From positions 1 to 16,273 of the forward strand of contig JBCBJZ010000081.1 in assembly GCA_038522635.1 (NCBI GenBank): a stretch of DNA of 16,273 nt. The letters are read 5' to 3'. Position numbers and translations under genes: made by a program. The stretch comes from JBCBJZ01 sp038522635 (lineage in GTDB: Bacteria; Pseudomonadota; Alphaproteobacteria; Rhizobiales; Hyphomicrobiaceae). This document shows, one piece after another, positions 1-7,422 of this stretch; within the stretch, counting starts at the first letter, position 1; every line of letters starts with the position of its first letter. Below the pieces are notes generated by a model. The model was given only the letters and a program-made list of their open reading frames with translations. It was not told the origin of the DNA and made no database searches.

Positions 1-611
1 AGGAGCTGGGGCAGGGGTCGGCGCGTCTGTGCGCAAAATACGGGCATCCGGAGCTGTCGCAAACGGTCAAGGGGCAGGAGTTCCCGGCCTATGACCCGCG
101 CGGCATTCAGGGCATGGGCCTTACCTATGCGACGTCAAACCGTGGCGCCTGCCATCTGCGCTCTTATACGGTGTCATCGGAAATCCTCGGCATTCCTGAA
201 AAAACCGACCCACTTGTCACAGACGGCAAAGCGGCGCTCGTGAAGGCCTTCCAGGACGCCACAGCAGCGGTTGATTCATCCGGCCTTTGCGTCTTCACCA
301 CGTTCGCCTGGACGCTTGAAGACATCGCCCCGCAGGTCAACGCGGCCATCCCCGGCGACTGGAGCGTCGACAAGATGATGGAGACGGGCGAGCGCATCTG
401 GAACATGGAGCGGCTGTTCAATAACCGTGCAGGCTTCACCGCAGCCGATGACAAGCTGCCCGAGCGCCTCGTCAAAGAGGCCGCCAAGGTTGGCCCGGCG
501 GAAGGCCTCGTCAATGGCCTCGATAAGATGCTGCCGGAATACTACAGCCTGCGCGGCTGGACCGATGAGGGTGTGCCCACCAACGAAACGCTCTCGCGCT
601 TAGCCGTCTGA
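1..611 (+). CDS. Aldehyde:ferredoxin oxidoreductase (AOR family), C-terminal part, 5' truncated by window edge
   Basis: About 202 codons are visible, reading from base 3 to a TGA at 609-611; the start lies outside the window. AOR-family enzymes oxidise aldehydes to carboxylic acids with a tungsten (or molybdenum) bis-pterin cofactor and a [4Fe-4S] cluster. The fragment shows the typical C-terminal domain: a GMGLTYATSNRGACHLR stretch, then DSSGLC (Asp91 to Cys96 of the fragment), which matches the conserved Asp-x4-Cys that supplies the last cluster ligand and a pterin contact in the archaeal enzyme. The usual C-terminal helices follow (GERIWNMERLFNNRAGF, then a YYSLRGWTDEGVP stretch). Full enzymes are about 600 residues, so roughly the last third is present, and no frameshift is seen in it. 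A strong terminator follows, so this is the last gene of its unit. The family call is secure; the substrate and metal are not known. Cluster ligands 1-3 and the pterin domain cannot be checked. Confidence 0.9.
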   Translation, partial: ELGQGSARLCAKYGHPELSQTVKGQEFPAYDPRGIQGMGLTYATSNRGACHLRSYTVSSEILGIPEKTDPLVTDGKAALVKAFQDATAAVDSSGLCVFTTFAWTLEDIAPQVNAAIPGDWSVDKMMETGERIWNMERLFNNRAGFTAADDKLPERLVKEAAKVGPAEGLVNGLDKMLPEYYSLRGWTDEGVPTNETLSRLAV

Positions 612-651
612 GCTCAAGCGTCATCAAATCGCGCTGCAATCGAGACGATCG

Positions 652-679
652 AGGCCCGCATGATCTTGCGGGCCTTTTT
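652..679 (+). terminator. Rho-independent terminator after the AOR gene
   Basis: A perfect 9-bp stem (AGGCCCGCA at 652-660 with TGCGGGCCT at 667-675) encloses a 6-nt loop and runs into a five-T tract (675-679). It lies 41 bases after the AOR stop codon and just before the aldehyde dehydrogenase start. It should end AOR transcription and largely isolate the next gene, which would then need its own promoter in the short stretch that follows, or read-through. Confidence 0.88.
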
Positions 680-726
680 CGTTTGCCTTAGCTCAGGACA
701 CAAAAATGGTTAGGCGGAGCAGCACC

Positions 727-2166
727 ATGGTCGATACTTCCAAAGGCGCGAAGTTCTACATCAACGGCGGCTGGGTTGATCCGACGTCTGCCACTTTGAT
801 CGACGTGCACAACCCGGCCGATGAGAGCGTCATCGGCAAAGTCGCGCTGGGCTCGCCGGCCGATGTGGAGCGTGCGGTCGCTGCGGCGCGGGCGGCCTTT
901 CCAGCGTACGCGCAAACATCGCGCGAAGAGCGCCTCGAGCTGCTTGAGCGCATCTGCAAGATCTACAAGCGGCGCTTCACCGAGATGGGCCGGACGATCA
1001 GCGCGGAAATGGGCGCACCGCTAGCCTTCGCAACGCGCATGCAGGCCGGCGCTGGCCTCGGCCACTTCCGCACCGCGCTTGAACTGCTCAAGACCTACCC
1101 GTTCGACACCGTCAAAGGCAGCACCGGCGTGCTGCATGAGCCGATTGGTGTCGTTGGAATGATCACGCCTTGGAATTGGCCGGCGAACCAGATCACCTGC
1201 AAGGTAGCCCCGGCCTTGGCGACCGGTTGCACCATGATCTTGAAGCCCTCGGAACTAGCGCCGTTCACCGCGCTTTTGCTGGCCGATATCCTCGATGAAG
1301 CGGGCGTCCCGGACGGGGTTTTCAATCTGGTCAATGGCAACGGTCCCGACGTCGGCGCGGCGATCGCCGCCCATCCTGACATCGACATGATCTCGTTCAC
1401 CGGTTCGACCGGCGCGGGCGTGGAGGTCGCCATCCGGGCTGCCCCAAGCGTGAAGCGCGTGGGCCAGGAACTCGGCGGCAAGGCCCCCAACATTCTGCTC
1501 GACGATGTCGACTTCAACAAAGCGGTGCGCGATGGCGTGGCGCTCTGCCTGCGCAACGGCGGGCAATCGTGCAACGCACCGACCCGCATGCTGGTGCCGG
1601 CGGACCGCATGGAAGAGGTGCAAGACATCGCTGCTGCTGCCGCTGCCGAAAGCGTTGTTGGCGCACCCGATGATGAGGCGACGACGCTTGGGCCGGTGGT
1701 GTCAAAGGCGCAGTGGGACAAGATCCAGGGCTACATCAAGGCGGGCCTCGATGAAGGTGCAACGCTGATCGCCGGTGGGCCAGGTCTACCGCAGGGGCTC
1801 GCGCGGGGCTATTACGTGCGCCCAACGGTCTTCGCCAACGTCTTGAACAGCATGACGATCGCGCAGGAAGAGATCTTCGGGCCCGTGCTCGCGATCATCG
1901 GCTACCGCGATGATGATGATGCGGTTGCGATCGCCAACGACAGCCCGTTCGGGCTCGCCGCCTACGTCAGCGGCGCGGATGAAGAACGCGCGCGGGCGGT
2001 GGCGCGTCGGTTGCGCTCAGGCATGGTGCATATCAACTACGCGCCGGCCGATCCCAGGGCGCCCTTTGGCGGCTATAAGCGTTCGGGCAACGGTCGCGAA
2101 TGGGGTGAAGCGGGCTTTGAAGAGTTCCTTGAAACGAAGGCCGTGATGGGTTGGAGTGCCGCCTGA
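727..2166 (+). CDS. NAD(P)-dependent aldehyde dehydrogenase (ALDH superfamily)
   Basis: This 479-residue protein is full length for the family. It oxidises an aldehyde to the acid using NAD(P)+, probably in the cytoplasm as no signal peptide is seen. Core motifs are intact. MITPWNWP lies in the Rossmann domain, FTGSTGAG is the dinucleotide-binding turn, the general base is Glu248 in GQELGGK, and the nucleophile is Cys282 in GGQSCNAPTR. The Glu-Cys spacing of 34 residues is standard. EEIFGPV and a PFGGYKRSGNGRE stretch are the expected late motifs. ATG 727 is preferred because GGAG (716-719) sits 7 nt upstream and KFYINGGWV is the usual ALDH beginning. An in-frame ATG at 706 also has AGGA at good spacing and would add seven residues. 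The GQSCNAPTR signature occurs in many broad-specificity ALDHs, so the substrate cannot be assigned. The neighbouring AOR acts on the same substrate class but is separated by a terminator. Confidence 0.93.
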   Translation: MVDTSKGAKFYINGGWVDPTSATLIDVHNPADESVIGKVALGSPADVERAVAAARAAFPAYAQTSREERLELLERICKIYKRRFTEMGRTISAEMGAPLAFATRMQAGAGLGHFRTALELLKTYPFDTVKGSTGVLHEPIGVVGMITPWNWPANQITCKVAPALATGCTMILKPSELAPFTALLLADILDEAGVPDGVFNLVNGNGPDVGAAIAAHPDIDMISFTGSTGAGVEVAIRAAPSVKRVGQELGGKAPNILLDDVDFNKAVRDGVALCLRNGGQSCNAPTRMLVPADRMEEVQDIAAAAAAESVVGAPDDEATTLGPVVSKAQWDKIQGYIKAGLDEGATLIAGGPGLPQGLARGYYVRPTVFANVLNSMTIAQEEIFGPVLAIIGYRDDDDAVAIANDSPFGLAAYVSGADEERARAVARRLRSGMVHINYAPADPRAPFGGYKRSGNGREWGEAGFEEFLETKAVMGWSAA

Positions 2167-2201
2167 AGGGCCAGATCGTAGGCCGATCGATTGGGACCCA
2201 T

Positions 2202-2236
2202 CGCCCGTTTGTATGGGCTGCTGGCAAACAAGGGCG
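2202..2236. other. Imperfect inverted repeat after the aldehyde dehydrogenase gene
   Basis: CGCCCGTTTG (2202-2211) can pair with CAAACaaGGGCG (2225-2236) with a two-base bulge and a 13-nt loop. No T tract follows, so it is not a classical intrinsic terminator. It lies 36 bases after the ALDH stop and could be a 3' stabilising or Rho-related structure. Nothing else is recognisable in 2167-2337. Confidence 0.3.
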
Positions 2237-2337
2237 GCGGCCAGCGAACGCGCTGTGCGTGACGCGTCAAGCGGCCGTCGCGCACGCCAGGGCTGAGGGA
2301 CGCGGGACCAGCGAGGGCGACGGGCGACGGGAGAGGG

Positions 2338-3813
2338 ATGATGCGGTTGGTCGATCGACGGGCTTTAAGGTCGAGGCTTGTGGCGGTTGCGCTTGGTGCG
2401 CTCTGTGTTCTGGGCGCTGGACCGGCTGCCCTCGCGCAGGATGTCAACAGCCAACGCCAGATCATGATCGATCACGTGAGCGCGGGCGATCGGCACGAGG
2501 ACGCTCGTCGTTATGAGCAAGCGATGGCGTCGTTCCAGGCAAGCTTGCGGATTGCGCGTTGGTTGGTTGCGAAGGATGCCAACCGGGCGACCTGGCAGCG
2601 TGATCTTGGCATCTCGATCGTGCGCGTCGGCAACATCCATCGTGTCCGCCGCCGGACACAGGCGGCTCTTGAGGCCTACCAGGAAGGGCTCGACATTGCG
2701 ACGCGGCTCGCCGAGCGTAATCCTGACAAAGACCAATGGCAGCGCGACCTTGCCCTTTACCAGACGAAGCTGGGCGACGTCCTGGCTCAGCTTGGCCGCT
2801 TCAAACGCGCGCTCAGCCTACAACGCCAGTCGCTGGCCATCGCCGAGCGTTTGGTCGGCCAGGACCCGAATAACGCGATCTATCTTGCCGATGTGCTGGT
2901 CGCCAACGAGCGTATCGGCAACGAGATGCTGCGAATCAAACAGACGTCCAAGGCCATCGAGCATTATGGCGAGAGTCTGCGCATTGCAGAGCAGCTCTAC
3001 AACCGATTTCCCGACCGGTACCAGCGGCGTCGCGGCTACACGATTTCGCTGGTGAAAATGGCCGAGGCGCAAACGCAGGCTGGTCGCCGGGATGAAGCCA
3101 TCGTCAACTTGCGCAAGAGCTTGGATCTACGCCGGGCGCTGCGTCGTGAGCAGCCTTCGAACAAACAGCTGCGCTACGATGTTTTGGTGGTGCACGAGCG
3201 GCTCGGCGATATCTTCTTGTATCGGAAGAGGCCTGGCGAAGCCCGCCGTCATTTCTTGCAGGGCCTTGAGCAGGCGAAGGCGCTGTTGCAGGCGGAGCCA
3301 AACAGCATCGCCCGGCGCGCGACCGCGTTCATCACGGTCCAGCGGATCGCGAAATCCTACCGCAATGAAGGCAACCGGCGTTACGCCATCCCCTACTCCC
3401 GCAAAGCCTTGAAACTTGCGCAAACGGTCGTGGAGAGGCGTCCCGATGATCGCACCTGGGAACGGCGTGTGATGCTTGCCTATTGGGCGTTGGCGCGCGC
3501 GAAGGATGATCCGGTGCGGCGCTGGCGCGAAGCGCGCGATCAGCTTCAGTCCATGCAGCAGCGCGGCATCCTGCAACAAAAGGATGTCCGGTTCATCGAC
3601 ATTGCGTCGAGGAATCTGGCTTTGGCCCAGCAGCGCGGCGAAGGACCGTTGGATGGGATCCCGCCCGAACCGCAAGTGCTCAGCGGCTTGATCGTCGGTC
3701 CGACAACGCAGGCGCCGTCCGCGCGTCCGCCGACGCCGCGTGGCAGGCCGTCGGGCCCGTCTGCGGTGTGGGCGCAGAGCGAAAACGAGTTGGAGTTCTC
3801 GCGGCCAAGATAG
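2338..3813 (+). CDS. Exported TPR-like repeat protein with exact 48-residue period
   Basis: The function is unknown. The 491-residue product begins with a Sec-type signal peptide (basic MMRLVDRRALRSR, hydrophobic core about residues 14-27, likely cleavage after ALA at 33), so it is probably periplasmic. Residues 38-373 consist of seven consecutive units of exactly 48 residues. Their anchor positions are Ser38, Trp86, Trp134, Tyr182, Arg230, Leu278 and Arg326, and a decayed eighth unit starts at Trp374. Each unit follows a pattern like WQRDL-x6-LGD-x10-A-x8-L-x-IA-x2-L-x5-P, meaning TPR helices plus a 14-residue extension. The C-terminal 70 residues are Pro/Arg-rich and probably disordered. 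Such arrays bind proteins; no catalytic motif is visible. The gene ends 59 bp before the convergent adenylate cyclase gene. GGGAGAGG just upstream supports ATG 2338 or the adjacent ATG 2341. Confidence 0.85.
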   Translation: MMRLVDRRALRSRLVAVALGALCVLGAGPAALAQDVNSQRQIMIDHVSAGDRHEDARRYEQAMASFQASLRIARWLVAKDANRATWQRDLGISIVRVGNIHRVRRRTQAALEAYQEGLDIATRLAERNPDKDQWQRDLALYQTKLGDVLAQLGRFKRALSLQRQSLAIAERLVGQDPNNAIYLADVLVANERIGNEMLRIKQTSKAIEHYGESLRIAEQLYNRFPDRYQRRRGYTISLVKMAEAQTQAGRRDEAIVNLRKSLDLRRALRREQPSNKQLRYDVLVVHERLGDIFLYRKRPGEARRHFLQGLEQAKALLQAEPNSIARRATAFITVQRIAKSYRNEGNRRYAIPYSRKALKLAQTVVERRPDDRTWERRVMLAYWALARAKDDPVRRWREARDQLQSMQQRGILQQKDVRFIDIASRNLALAQQRGEGPLDGIPPEPQVLSGLIVGPTTQAPSARPPTPRGRPSGPSAVWAQSENELEFSRPR

Positions 3814-3872
3814 CGTGCTTGAAAACGGGGAGAGGGGCACTGTTGCGGACGCGCCGCCGTCCATGGCTGGAA

Positions 3873-5261
3873 TTACGCCACCACGACGAGATCAAGCGCC
3901 GTCGTCACGCCGGCAACCTCGGTCTTCTGACGGACGTCCAACACCTCATCCGCGCTGCGCCGCTTGGGCTGATAGCCCTGCGTGCGCGCCCGCGCGTAAC
4001 TATCGCGCGGCACCAGCGCCCGCGTGCGCGCCACCTTGTTATGCTTTTCAAGCTTCGCGGCAAGATTCACCGCTTCGCCAATGACCGTGTATTCGAGGCG
4101 ATCGGTATGCCCGAGTGCCGCAAACACAACCGGGCCGGCCACCATCGCTCCGTTGACCGCAAGGCCCGCGCGCGACGCGCTTGCCGGTAGATCGTCTTGC
4201 CACGCGCGCGCTTCCTGCATGATCGCTTCGAGCGCGCGTAAGCCGTCCGCCGCTGCCGTCTCCGACGGGGCCACCGCGCCGAAGGTGATCATCACGCCGT
4301 CGCCCAGGAACTTGTCGACCACGCCGCCATGCGCCGACACGATCGGCATCAGCCGGGCATGCAGACCGGTCAGCATGTGGACCACATCGCGCGCGGGCAC
4401 GCCTTGCGAAAAGCCCGTGAAGCCGCGGATGTCGAGCATAATGATGGCAGCATCGCGCTCTTCCGCCTTGCCGGCCTCAACCTCGCTCTCCGCCTGGCTG
4501 ATCGCGTCAGCAACACCGCCTGCCAGGAACCGCTTGTATTCGCGCCCGGCAGCTTCTTCGCGCACGGCCGTGACCAGCGTCGCCCGCGCGCGCTGCACCG
4601 CGAACGCTAGCAACCCTGCCACCAGCAAAATGTTGAACACCTTCTCGACTTCAGCGCCGAGCAACACGCGGTTGGCGTTCACATATTCAACGAAGCTGCG
4701 CGTCACCACGCCGTCGGGTGACTTGTCGAGCACCATGTAGACGAGCGCCAGCCATCCCAGTGCGGCGGCAAAGCCTGCGACCAGCACGTAGCGGTGGTCG
4801 AAGCGCAGCGCCCTTAGCGCGATGAACAAGAAAATGTAGATGAGCGTCGGCACCTTCAGCGAGAACGCCGCCGGTTGCCCGTATTGCTCGTGGAACGACC
4901 AGATCAGCCATAGCAACAGCGCGATGTCGGCGAAAATCGAGATCACGACGATGAACGCCGGTAGCCGCCGCCAGTAGGCGAGGAGAAGGCGCCCGAGCGT
5001 GAACAACGCGTAGACCAGCAGCGCGCGTGGCACCGGCTCGTCCATCATGAACATGGGAGCATCGGCGGGGCGCGGCGCGAGCGTGAAAAGCATCGCGAAC
5101 AGCAGGACGACGCCAAGCTGAACCCAACCGATCAGGCGTTCACTCTCCGCCTCTTTGGCATCGACCAGCGCGCGCACACGCGGCGGCAGTTGCCGCGCCC
5201 TTAAGACCCGTGCGGGCCGTGCAGCGTGAAGACCTATGCGCTGGAGCGTTTGCGTAAGCAT
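3873..5261 (-). CDS. Membrane-anchored class III adenylate cyclase
   Basis: The enzyme converts ATP to cAMP at the cytoplasmic face of the inner membrane. From ATG 5261 it has 462 residues. Six hydrophobic segments lie at about residues 46-62, 80-97, 101-123, 137-152, 158-178 and 208-222. A linker and a C-terminal cyclase homology domain (about 265-440) follow. The two metal-binding Asp are present: Asp277 in IIMLDIRGFTGFS and Asp321 in DKFLGDGVM. Lys317 and Thr392 (in RLEYTVIG) are the ATP-selecting pair of bacterial class IIIb-like cyclases, arguing for cAMP rather than cGMP. Asn399 is present, but the transition-state Arg four residues later is Lys403 (VNLAAKLE). An in-frame TTG at 5345 would add 28 residues; ATG 5261 with GGGA upstream is more likely. 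It is divergent from the sodium channel gene and convergent with the TPR gene. The signal sensed by the membrane part is unknown. Confidence 0.93.
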   Translation of the reverse strand: MLTQTLQRIGLHAARPARVLRARQLPPRVRALVDAKEAESERLIGWVQLGVVLLFAMLFTLAPRPADAPMFMMDEPVPRALLVYALFTLGRLLLAYWRRLPAFIVVISIFADIALLLWLIWSFHEQYGQPAAFSLKVPTLIYIFLFIALRALRFDHRYVLVAGFAAALGWLALVYMVLDKSPDGVVTRSFVEYVNANRVLLGAEVEKVFNILLVAGLLAFAVQRARATLVTAVREEAAGREYKRFLAGGVADAISQAESEVEAGKAEERDAAIIMLDIRGFTGFSQGVPARDVVHMLTGLHARLMPIVSAHGGVVDKFLGDGVMITFGAVAPSETAAADGLRALEAIMQEARAWQDDLPASASRAGLAVNGAMVAGPVVFAALGHTDRLEYTVIGEAVNLAAKLEKHNKVARTRALVPRDSYARARTQGYQPKRRSADEVLDVRQKTEVAGVTTALDLVVVA

Positions 5262-5599
5262 GGGGTTTTCCCGCCGTCGATCCGGTTGCGTGCGAACATA
5301 AGGGACTGGCGGGTGGTTGACCACGGGGGCGGGCACAAACGCCAAGCACGATGCCGTCGCGGCGCTTCACGCTTGCGTGGCGCTGGCTGCGCTCGTCATG
5401 CTGCCTATGTGAGGGGCGCGGCTCAGATGGTTTGACATGCAGCGCACCGCTCAGGCAGCAGCGCGACAGCGGTTTGGGCGCTTGACCGCTTGCGCTTCAA
5501 GCTTATGTGTTTGTGCAGCGCGGCATGGGCGTGCGTTCGAGCCTACGTGCGCGCCTCCTTCATCGACCGTCCTCCCTCACCAACGAGCACGAGCAGCCC
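5262..5599. other. Shared upstream region of the divergent cyclase and sodium channel genes
   Basis: This gene-free stretch of 338 bases separates two divergent starts and must hold the promoters for both. On the plus strand, TTGACA at 5432-5437 and CTTGAC at 5481-5486 resemble -35 boxes, but neither has a convincing -10 at standard spacing. No clear operator palindrome, CRP-type site or small gene was recognised. Open frames continue upstream of both chosen starts (to TTG 5345 on the minus strand and GTG 5507 on the plus strand), so some of this stretch could be coding. Confidence 0.35.
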
Positions 5600-6505
5600 A
5601 TGAGCTTGTCCACCCCGCCGCTGGATGCCAGCACGGCCCGCCGCGCGCTTTCGCCTGCCGCCCGGGTGCGCGACCGCCGCTGGCTGCGCGTGATCCTGGA
5701 GAGCCAGCCGTTTACCTATGTGATCACGGCTTTGATCCTGCTGAACGCGGTCACGCTCGGGCTTGAGACGAACGCGGCGCTCAAGGAGAATTTCGGCACG
5801 CTGCTGAGCGTGGTCGACACCACCGTTCTGATCGTATTCACGGCAGAGATTATCGCCAAACTGTACGTGTACCGCCGCTCGTTTTTCTCATCGGGTTGGA
5901 ACTGGTTCGACCTCATCATCGTCGCCATTGCCTGGGCGCCGGCGAGCGATGGCCTCGCGATCCTGCGCGCTTTCCGAATCTTGCGGGTGCTGCGGTTGTT
6001 ATCCGTGGTGCCGCAAATGCGCCGTGTGATCGGCGCGATCGGGCATGCGATCCCCGGCATGGTTTCCGTGATCGGCGTGCTGGGCTTGGTGTTCTACATC
6101 GCCGCTGTGCTCGCGACGAAGCTGTTTGGGACCCACCCTGATCCGCGCATGCAGGAGTGGTTCGGCAGCGTGTGGGCATCGGCTTACACGCTCTTCCAAG
6201 TGATGACGCTCGAGAGTTGGTCGATGGGGATCGTGCGCCCGACCATGGAGCTGTTCCCGCTTGCGTGGGCGTTCTTCGTGCCCTTCATCGTGGTGACCAG
6301 CTTTGCCGTGCTCAACCTCTTCATCGGTATCATCGTGGACGCGATGCAGACCGCACACGCGGCCGACGATCTCGCCGCCATGGACGACGCTGACAGGCCT
6401 GCGACGCGCGCCGATATCGCGCGGCTTGAAGAAAAGTTGGTGGCGCTAACGCGAGAGCCGGCGTCAGCACAGGCAAAGGTCGCGGCTAGATCATCGGGCG
6501 ATTGA
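5600..6505 (+). CDS. Voltage-gated sodium channel, NaChBac/NavAb (BacNav) type
   Basis: A 301-residue single-domain channel that should assemble as an inner-membrane homotetramer and conduct Na+ on depolarisation. The full 6-TM plan is present: S1 about 38-57, S2 about 72-90 with Glu83 (FTAEII), S3 about 102-113 with Asp104 (NWFDLI), S4 with Arg123, 126, 129 and 132 at every third position, S5 about 152-175, pore helix and filter at 195-209, and S6 about 222-249. The selectivity filter TLESWSM (203-209) followed by GIVRP is identical, as I recall it, to that of NavAb, and VPQMR after S4 and IIVDAM at the end of S6 are also family hallmarks. A short coiled coil (about 270-286, ADIARLEEKLVALTRE) fits the usual C-terminal tetramerisation helix. 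The 36-residue N-terminal tail is longer than in NavAb. ATG 5600 is chosen although its ribosome site is weak; in-frame ATG 5525 and GTG 5507 lie upstream. Divergent from the adenylate cyclase gene. Confidence 0.95.
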   Translation: MSLSTPPLDASTARRALSPAARVRDRRWLRVILESQPFTYVITALILLNAVTLGLETNAALKENFGTLLSVVDTTVLIVFTAEIIAKLYVYRRSFFSSGWNWFDLIIVAIAWAPASDGLAILRAFRILRVLRLLSVVPQMRRVIGAIGHAIPGMVSVIGVLGLVFYIAAVLATKLFGTHPDPRMQEWFGSVWASAYTLFQVMTLESWSMGIVRPTMELFPLAWAFFVPFIVVTSFAVLNLFIGIIVDAMQTAHAADDLAAMDDADRPATRADIARLEEKLVALTREPASAQAKVAARSSGD

Positions 6506-6570
6506 TCGGGCTGATCGTAGCTGACCCGGATCGCTCAAAGATGGACGGGGCGTCGGCAGCCACCAGCCCT

Positions 6571-7272
6571 TTACCGTAGCGCTTTGGGCAGGTTATCGAG
6601 GTCGGCCAGGTACCATTTGCTGGCGCGTACGATGGCCGGATTTTCGCCGTTCGGACCGGGCCAACTGTCCACCACGTATTTGACGCGGCCGCCGGGCTTG
6701 CCGCGCTTGCGACCTTTGCCGCGCTCCCATAGCACCGCACCCCAGTGGGGCCATTTGCGGATGCCCATAAGGATGTTGCCCTTTGAGAAGGGCGTGCCGA
6801 CGGTGTGATGCTTCAACAGCCCGTTTGACTGCAGGACGAGCAGATAGCTCGTCGAATTCGTCGCCTCGTCCACGCAGTCGTGCTGGCTTGGATCGCCTGA
6901 CCCTGCGAGGTCCATGCCGGGGCGATCGACGGACGTGCCAAGCGCCTTGCCCACGCGCCGCTCCATCCAGCCGATCGCGTAGGCAATTGCGCGTCGCTCC
7001 TGGAAGGCTGAGCGGTTCTTTGCGGTGCGCCGCATCAGGCGACGGATCGCTCTAATGTCATCGCGCGTGAACTTGAATTTGGTTTGCACGCGGCAACCGT
7101 AGGCGCGGCACACGTGCACGGTGTTGCGGTAGGGTGCGCGGGTCTGGAAGTCGTTGAAGTGCTGGCCGACGAGGCCATTCCGCTCATACGTGCACGCGGT
7201 TAGGACCACGGTGGCGCCCGCCGCGAGGGCGAGGCCCATGCCGGTCGCGTAGCGGTTGCCCGTGTGGCGCAT
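6571..7272 (-). CDS. Putative lipoprotein with candidate Cys-His-Asp triad, family not identified
   Basis: The 233-residue product starts with a signal peptide ending in the lipobox LTAC, so Cys27 would be lipidated and the protein anchored in the cell envelope. The remainder is highly basic. In the C-terminal half, Cys133 (HDCVDEATNSTSYL), His176 (KWPHWGAVLWE) and Asp202 (KYVVDSWPGPNGENP) occur in the order and local settings seen in transglutaminase-like and papain-like folds: Cys at the start of a helix, His and Asp on following strands. That makes it a possible cysteine peptidase or acyl-transfer enzyme, but this is inference. Cys55 and Cys60 could form a disulphide. The start is well supported: GGAGG (complement of 7280-7284) lies 7 nt before ATG 7272. 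It is divergent from trmFO and convergent with the sodium channel gene, so it forms a single-gene unit. Confidence 0.75.
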   Translation of the reverse strand: MRHTGNRYATGMGLALAAGATVVLTACTYERNGLVGQHFNDFQTRAPYRNTVHVCRAYGCRVQTKFKFTRDDIRAIRRLMRRTAKNRSAFQERRAIAYAIGWMERRVGKALGTSVDRPGMDLAGSGDPSQHDCVDEATNSTSYLLVLQSNGLLKHHTVGTPFSKGNILMGIRKWPHWGAVLWERGKGRKRGKPGGRVKYVVDSWPGPNGENPAIVRASKWYLADLDNLPKALR

Positions 7273-7387
7273 GCGCCGTCCTCCGTCGCTTAGAGTTGGT
7301 TCGCGTTCAGCTTTGAAACGTGGGCAACGGCCCGCCTCTCGCTCGGTGAAGCGCTAGCACCGCTGTGATTCGTCCCAAACGGCCTCA

Positions 7388-7416
7388 TTGAGGTGGCACG
7401 GCGTTTTCGCTAGGTT
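7388..7416 (+). promoter_or_regulatory. Weak candidate promoter of trmFO, possibly giving a leaderless mRNA
   Basis: TTGAGG (7388-7393) and TAGGTT (7411-7416) are spaced by 17 bases. Transcription would begin at about 7423, the trmFO ATG itself. The gene has no recognisable Shine-Dalgarno sequence, which agrees with a leaderless message. The -10 matches the general consensus at only three of six positions, so this is a guess from spacing and context. Confidence 0.2.
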
Positions 7417-7422
7417 GCGCGG

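Noticed and set aside
3127..3864. Minus-strand open frame opposite the TPR gene
   Set aside because: Composition is typical of an antisense shadow, and the plus strand holds an exact 48-residue repeat that proves the coding frame.
3814..3872. Terminator between the convergent TPR and cyclase genes
   Set aside because: Only a 5-bp GGACG/CGTCC pairing with no T tract was found.
5432..5460. Sodium channel promoter with -35 TTGACA at 5432-5437
   Set aside because: The -35 is perfect, but the sequence 17 bases later is GCAGCA, which does not resemble a -10 box.
6506..6570. Hairpin between the convergent sodium channel and lipoprotein genes (GATCGGG with CCCgGATC)
   Set aside because: A bulged stem with a large loop and no T tract; too weak to report as a terminator.
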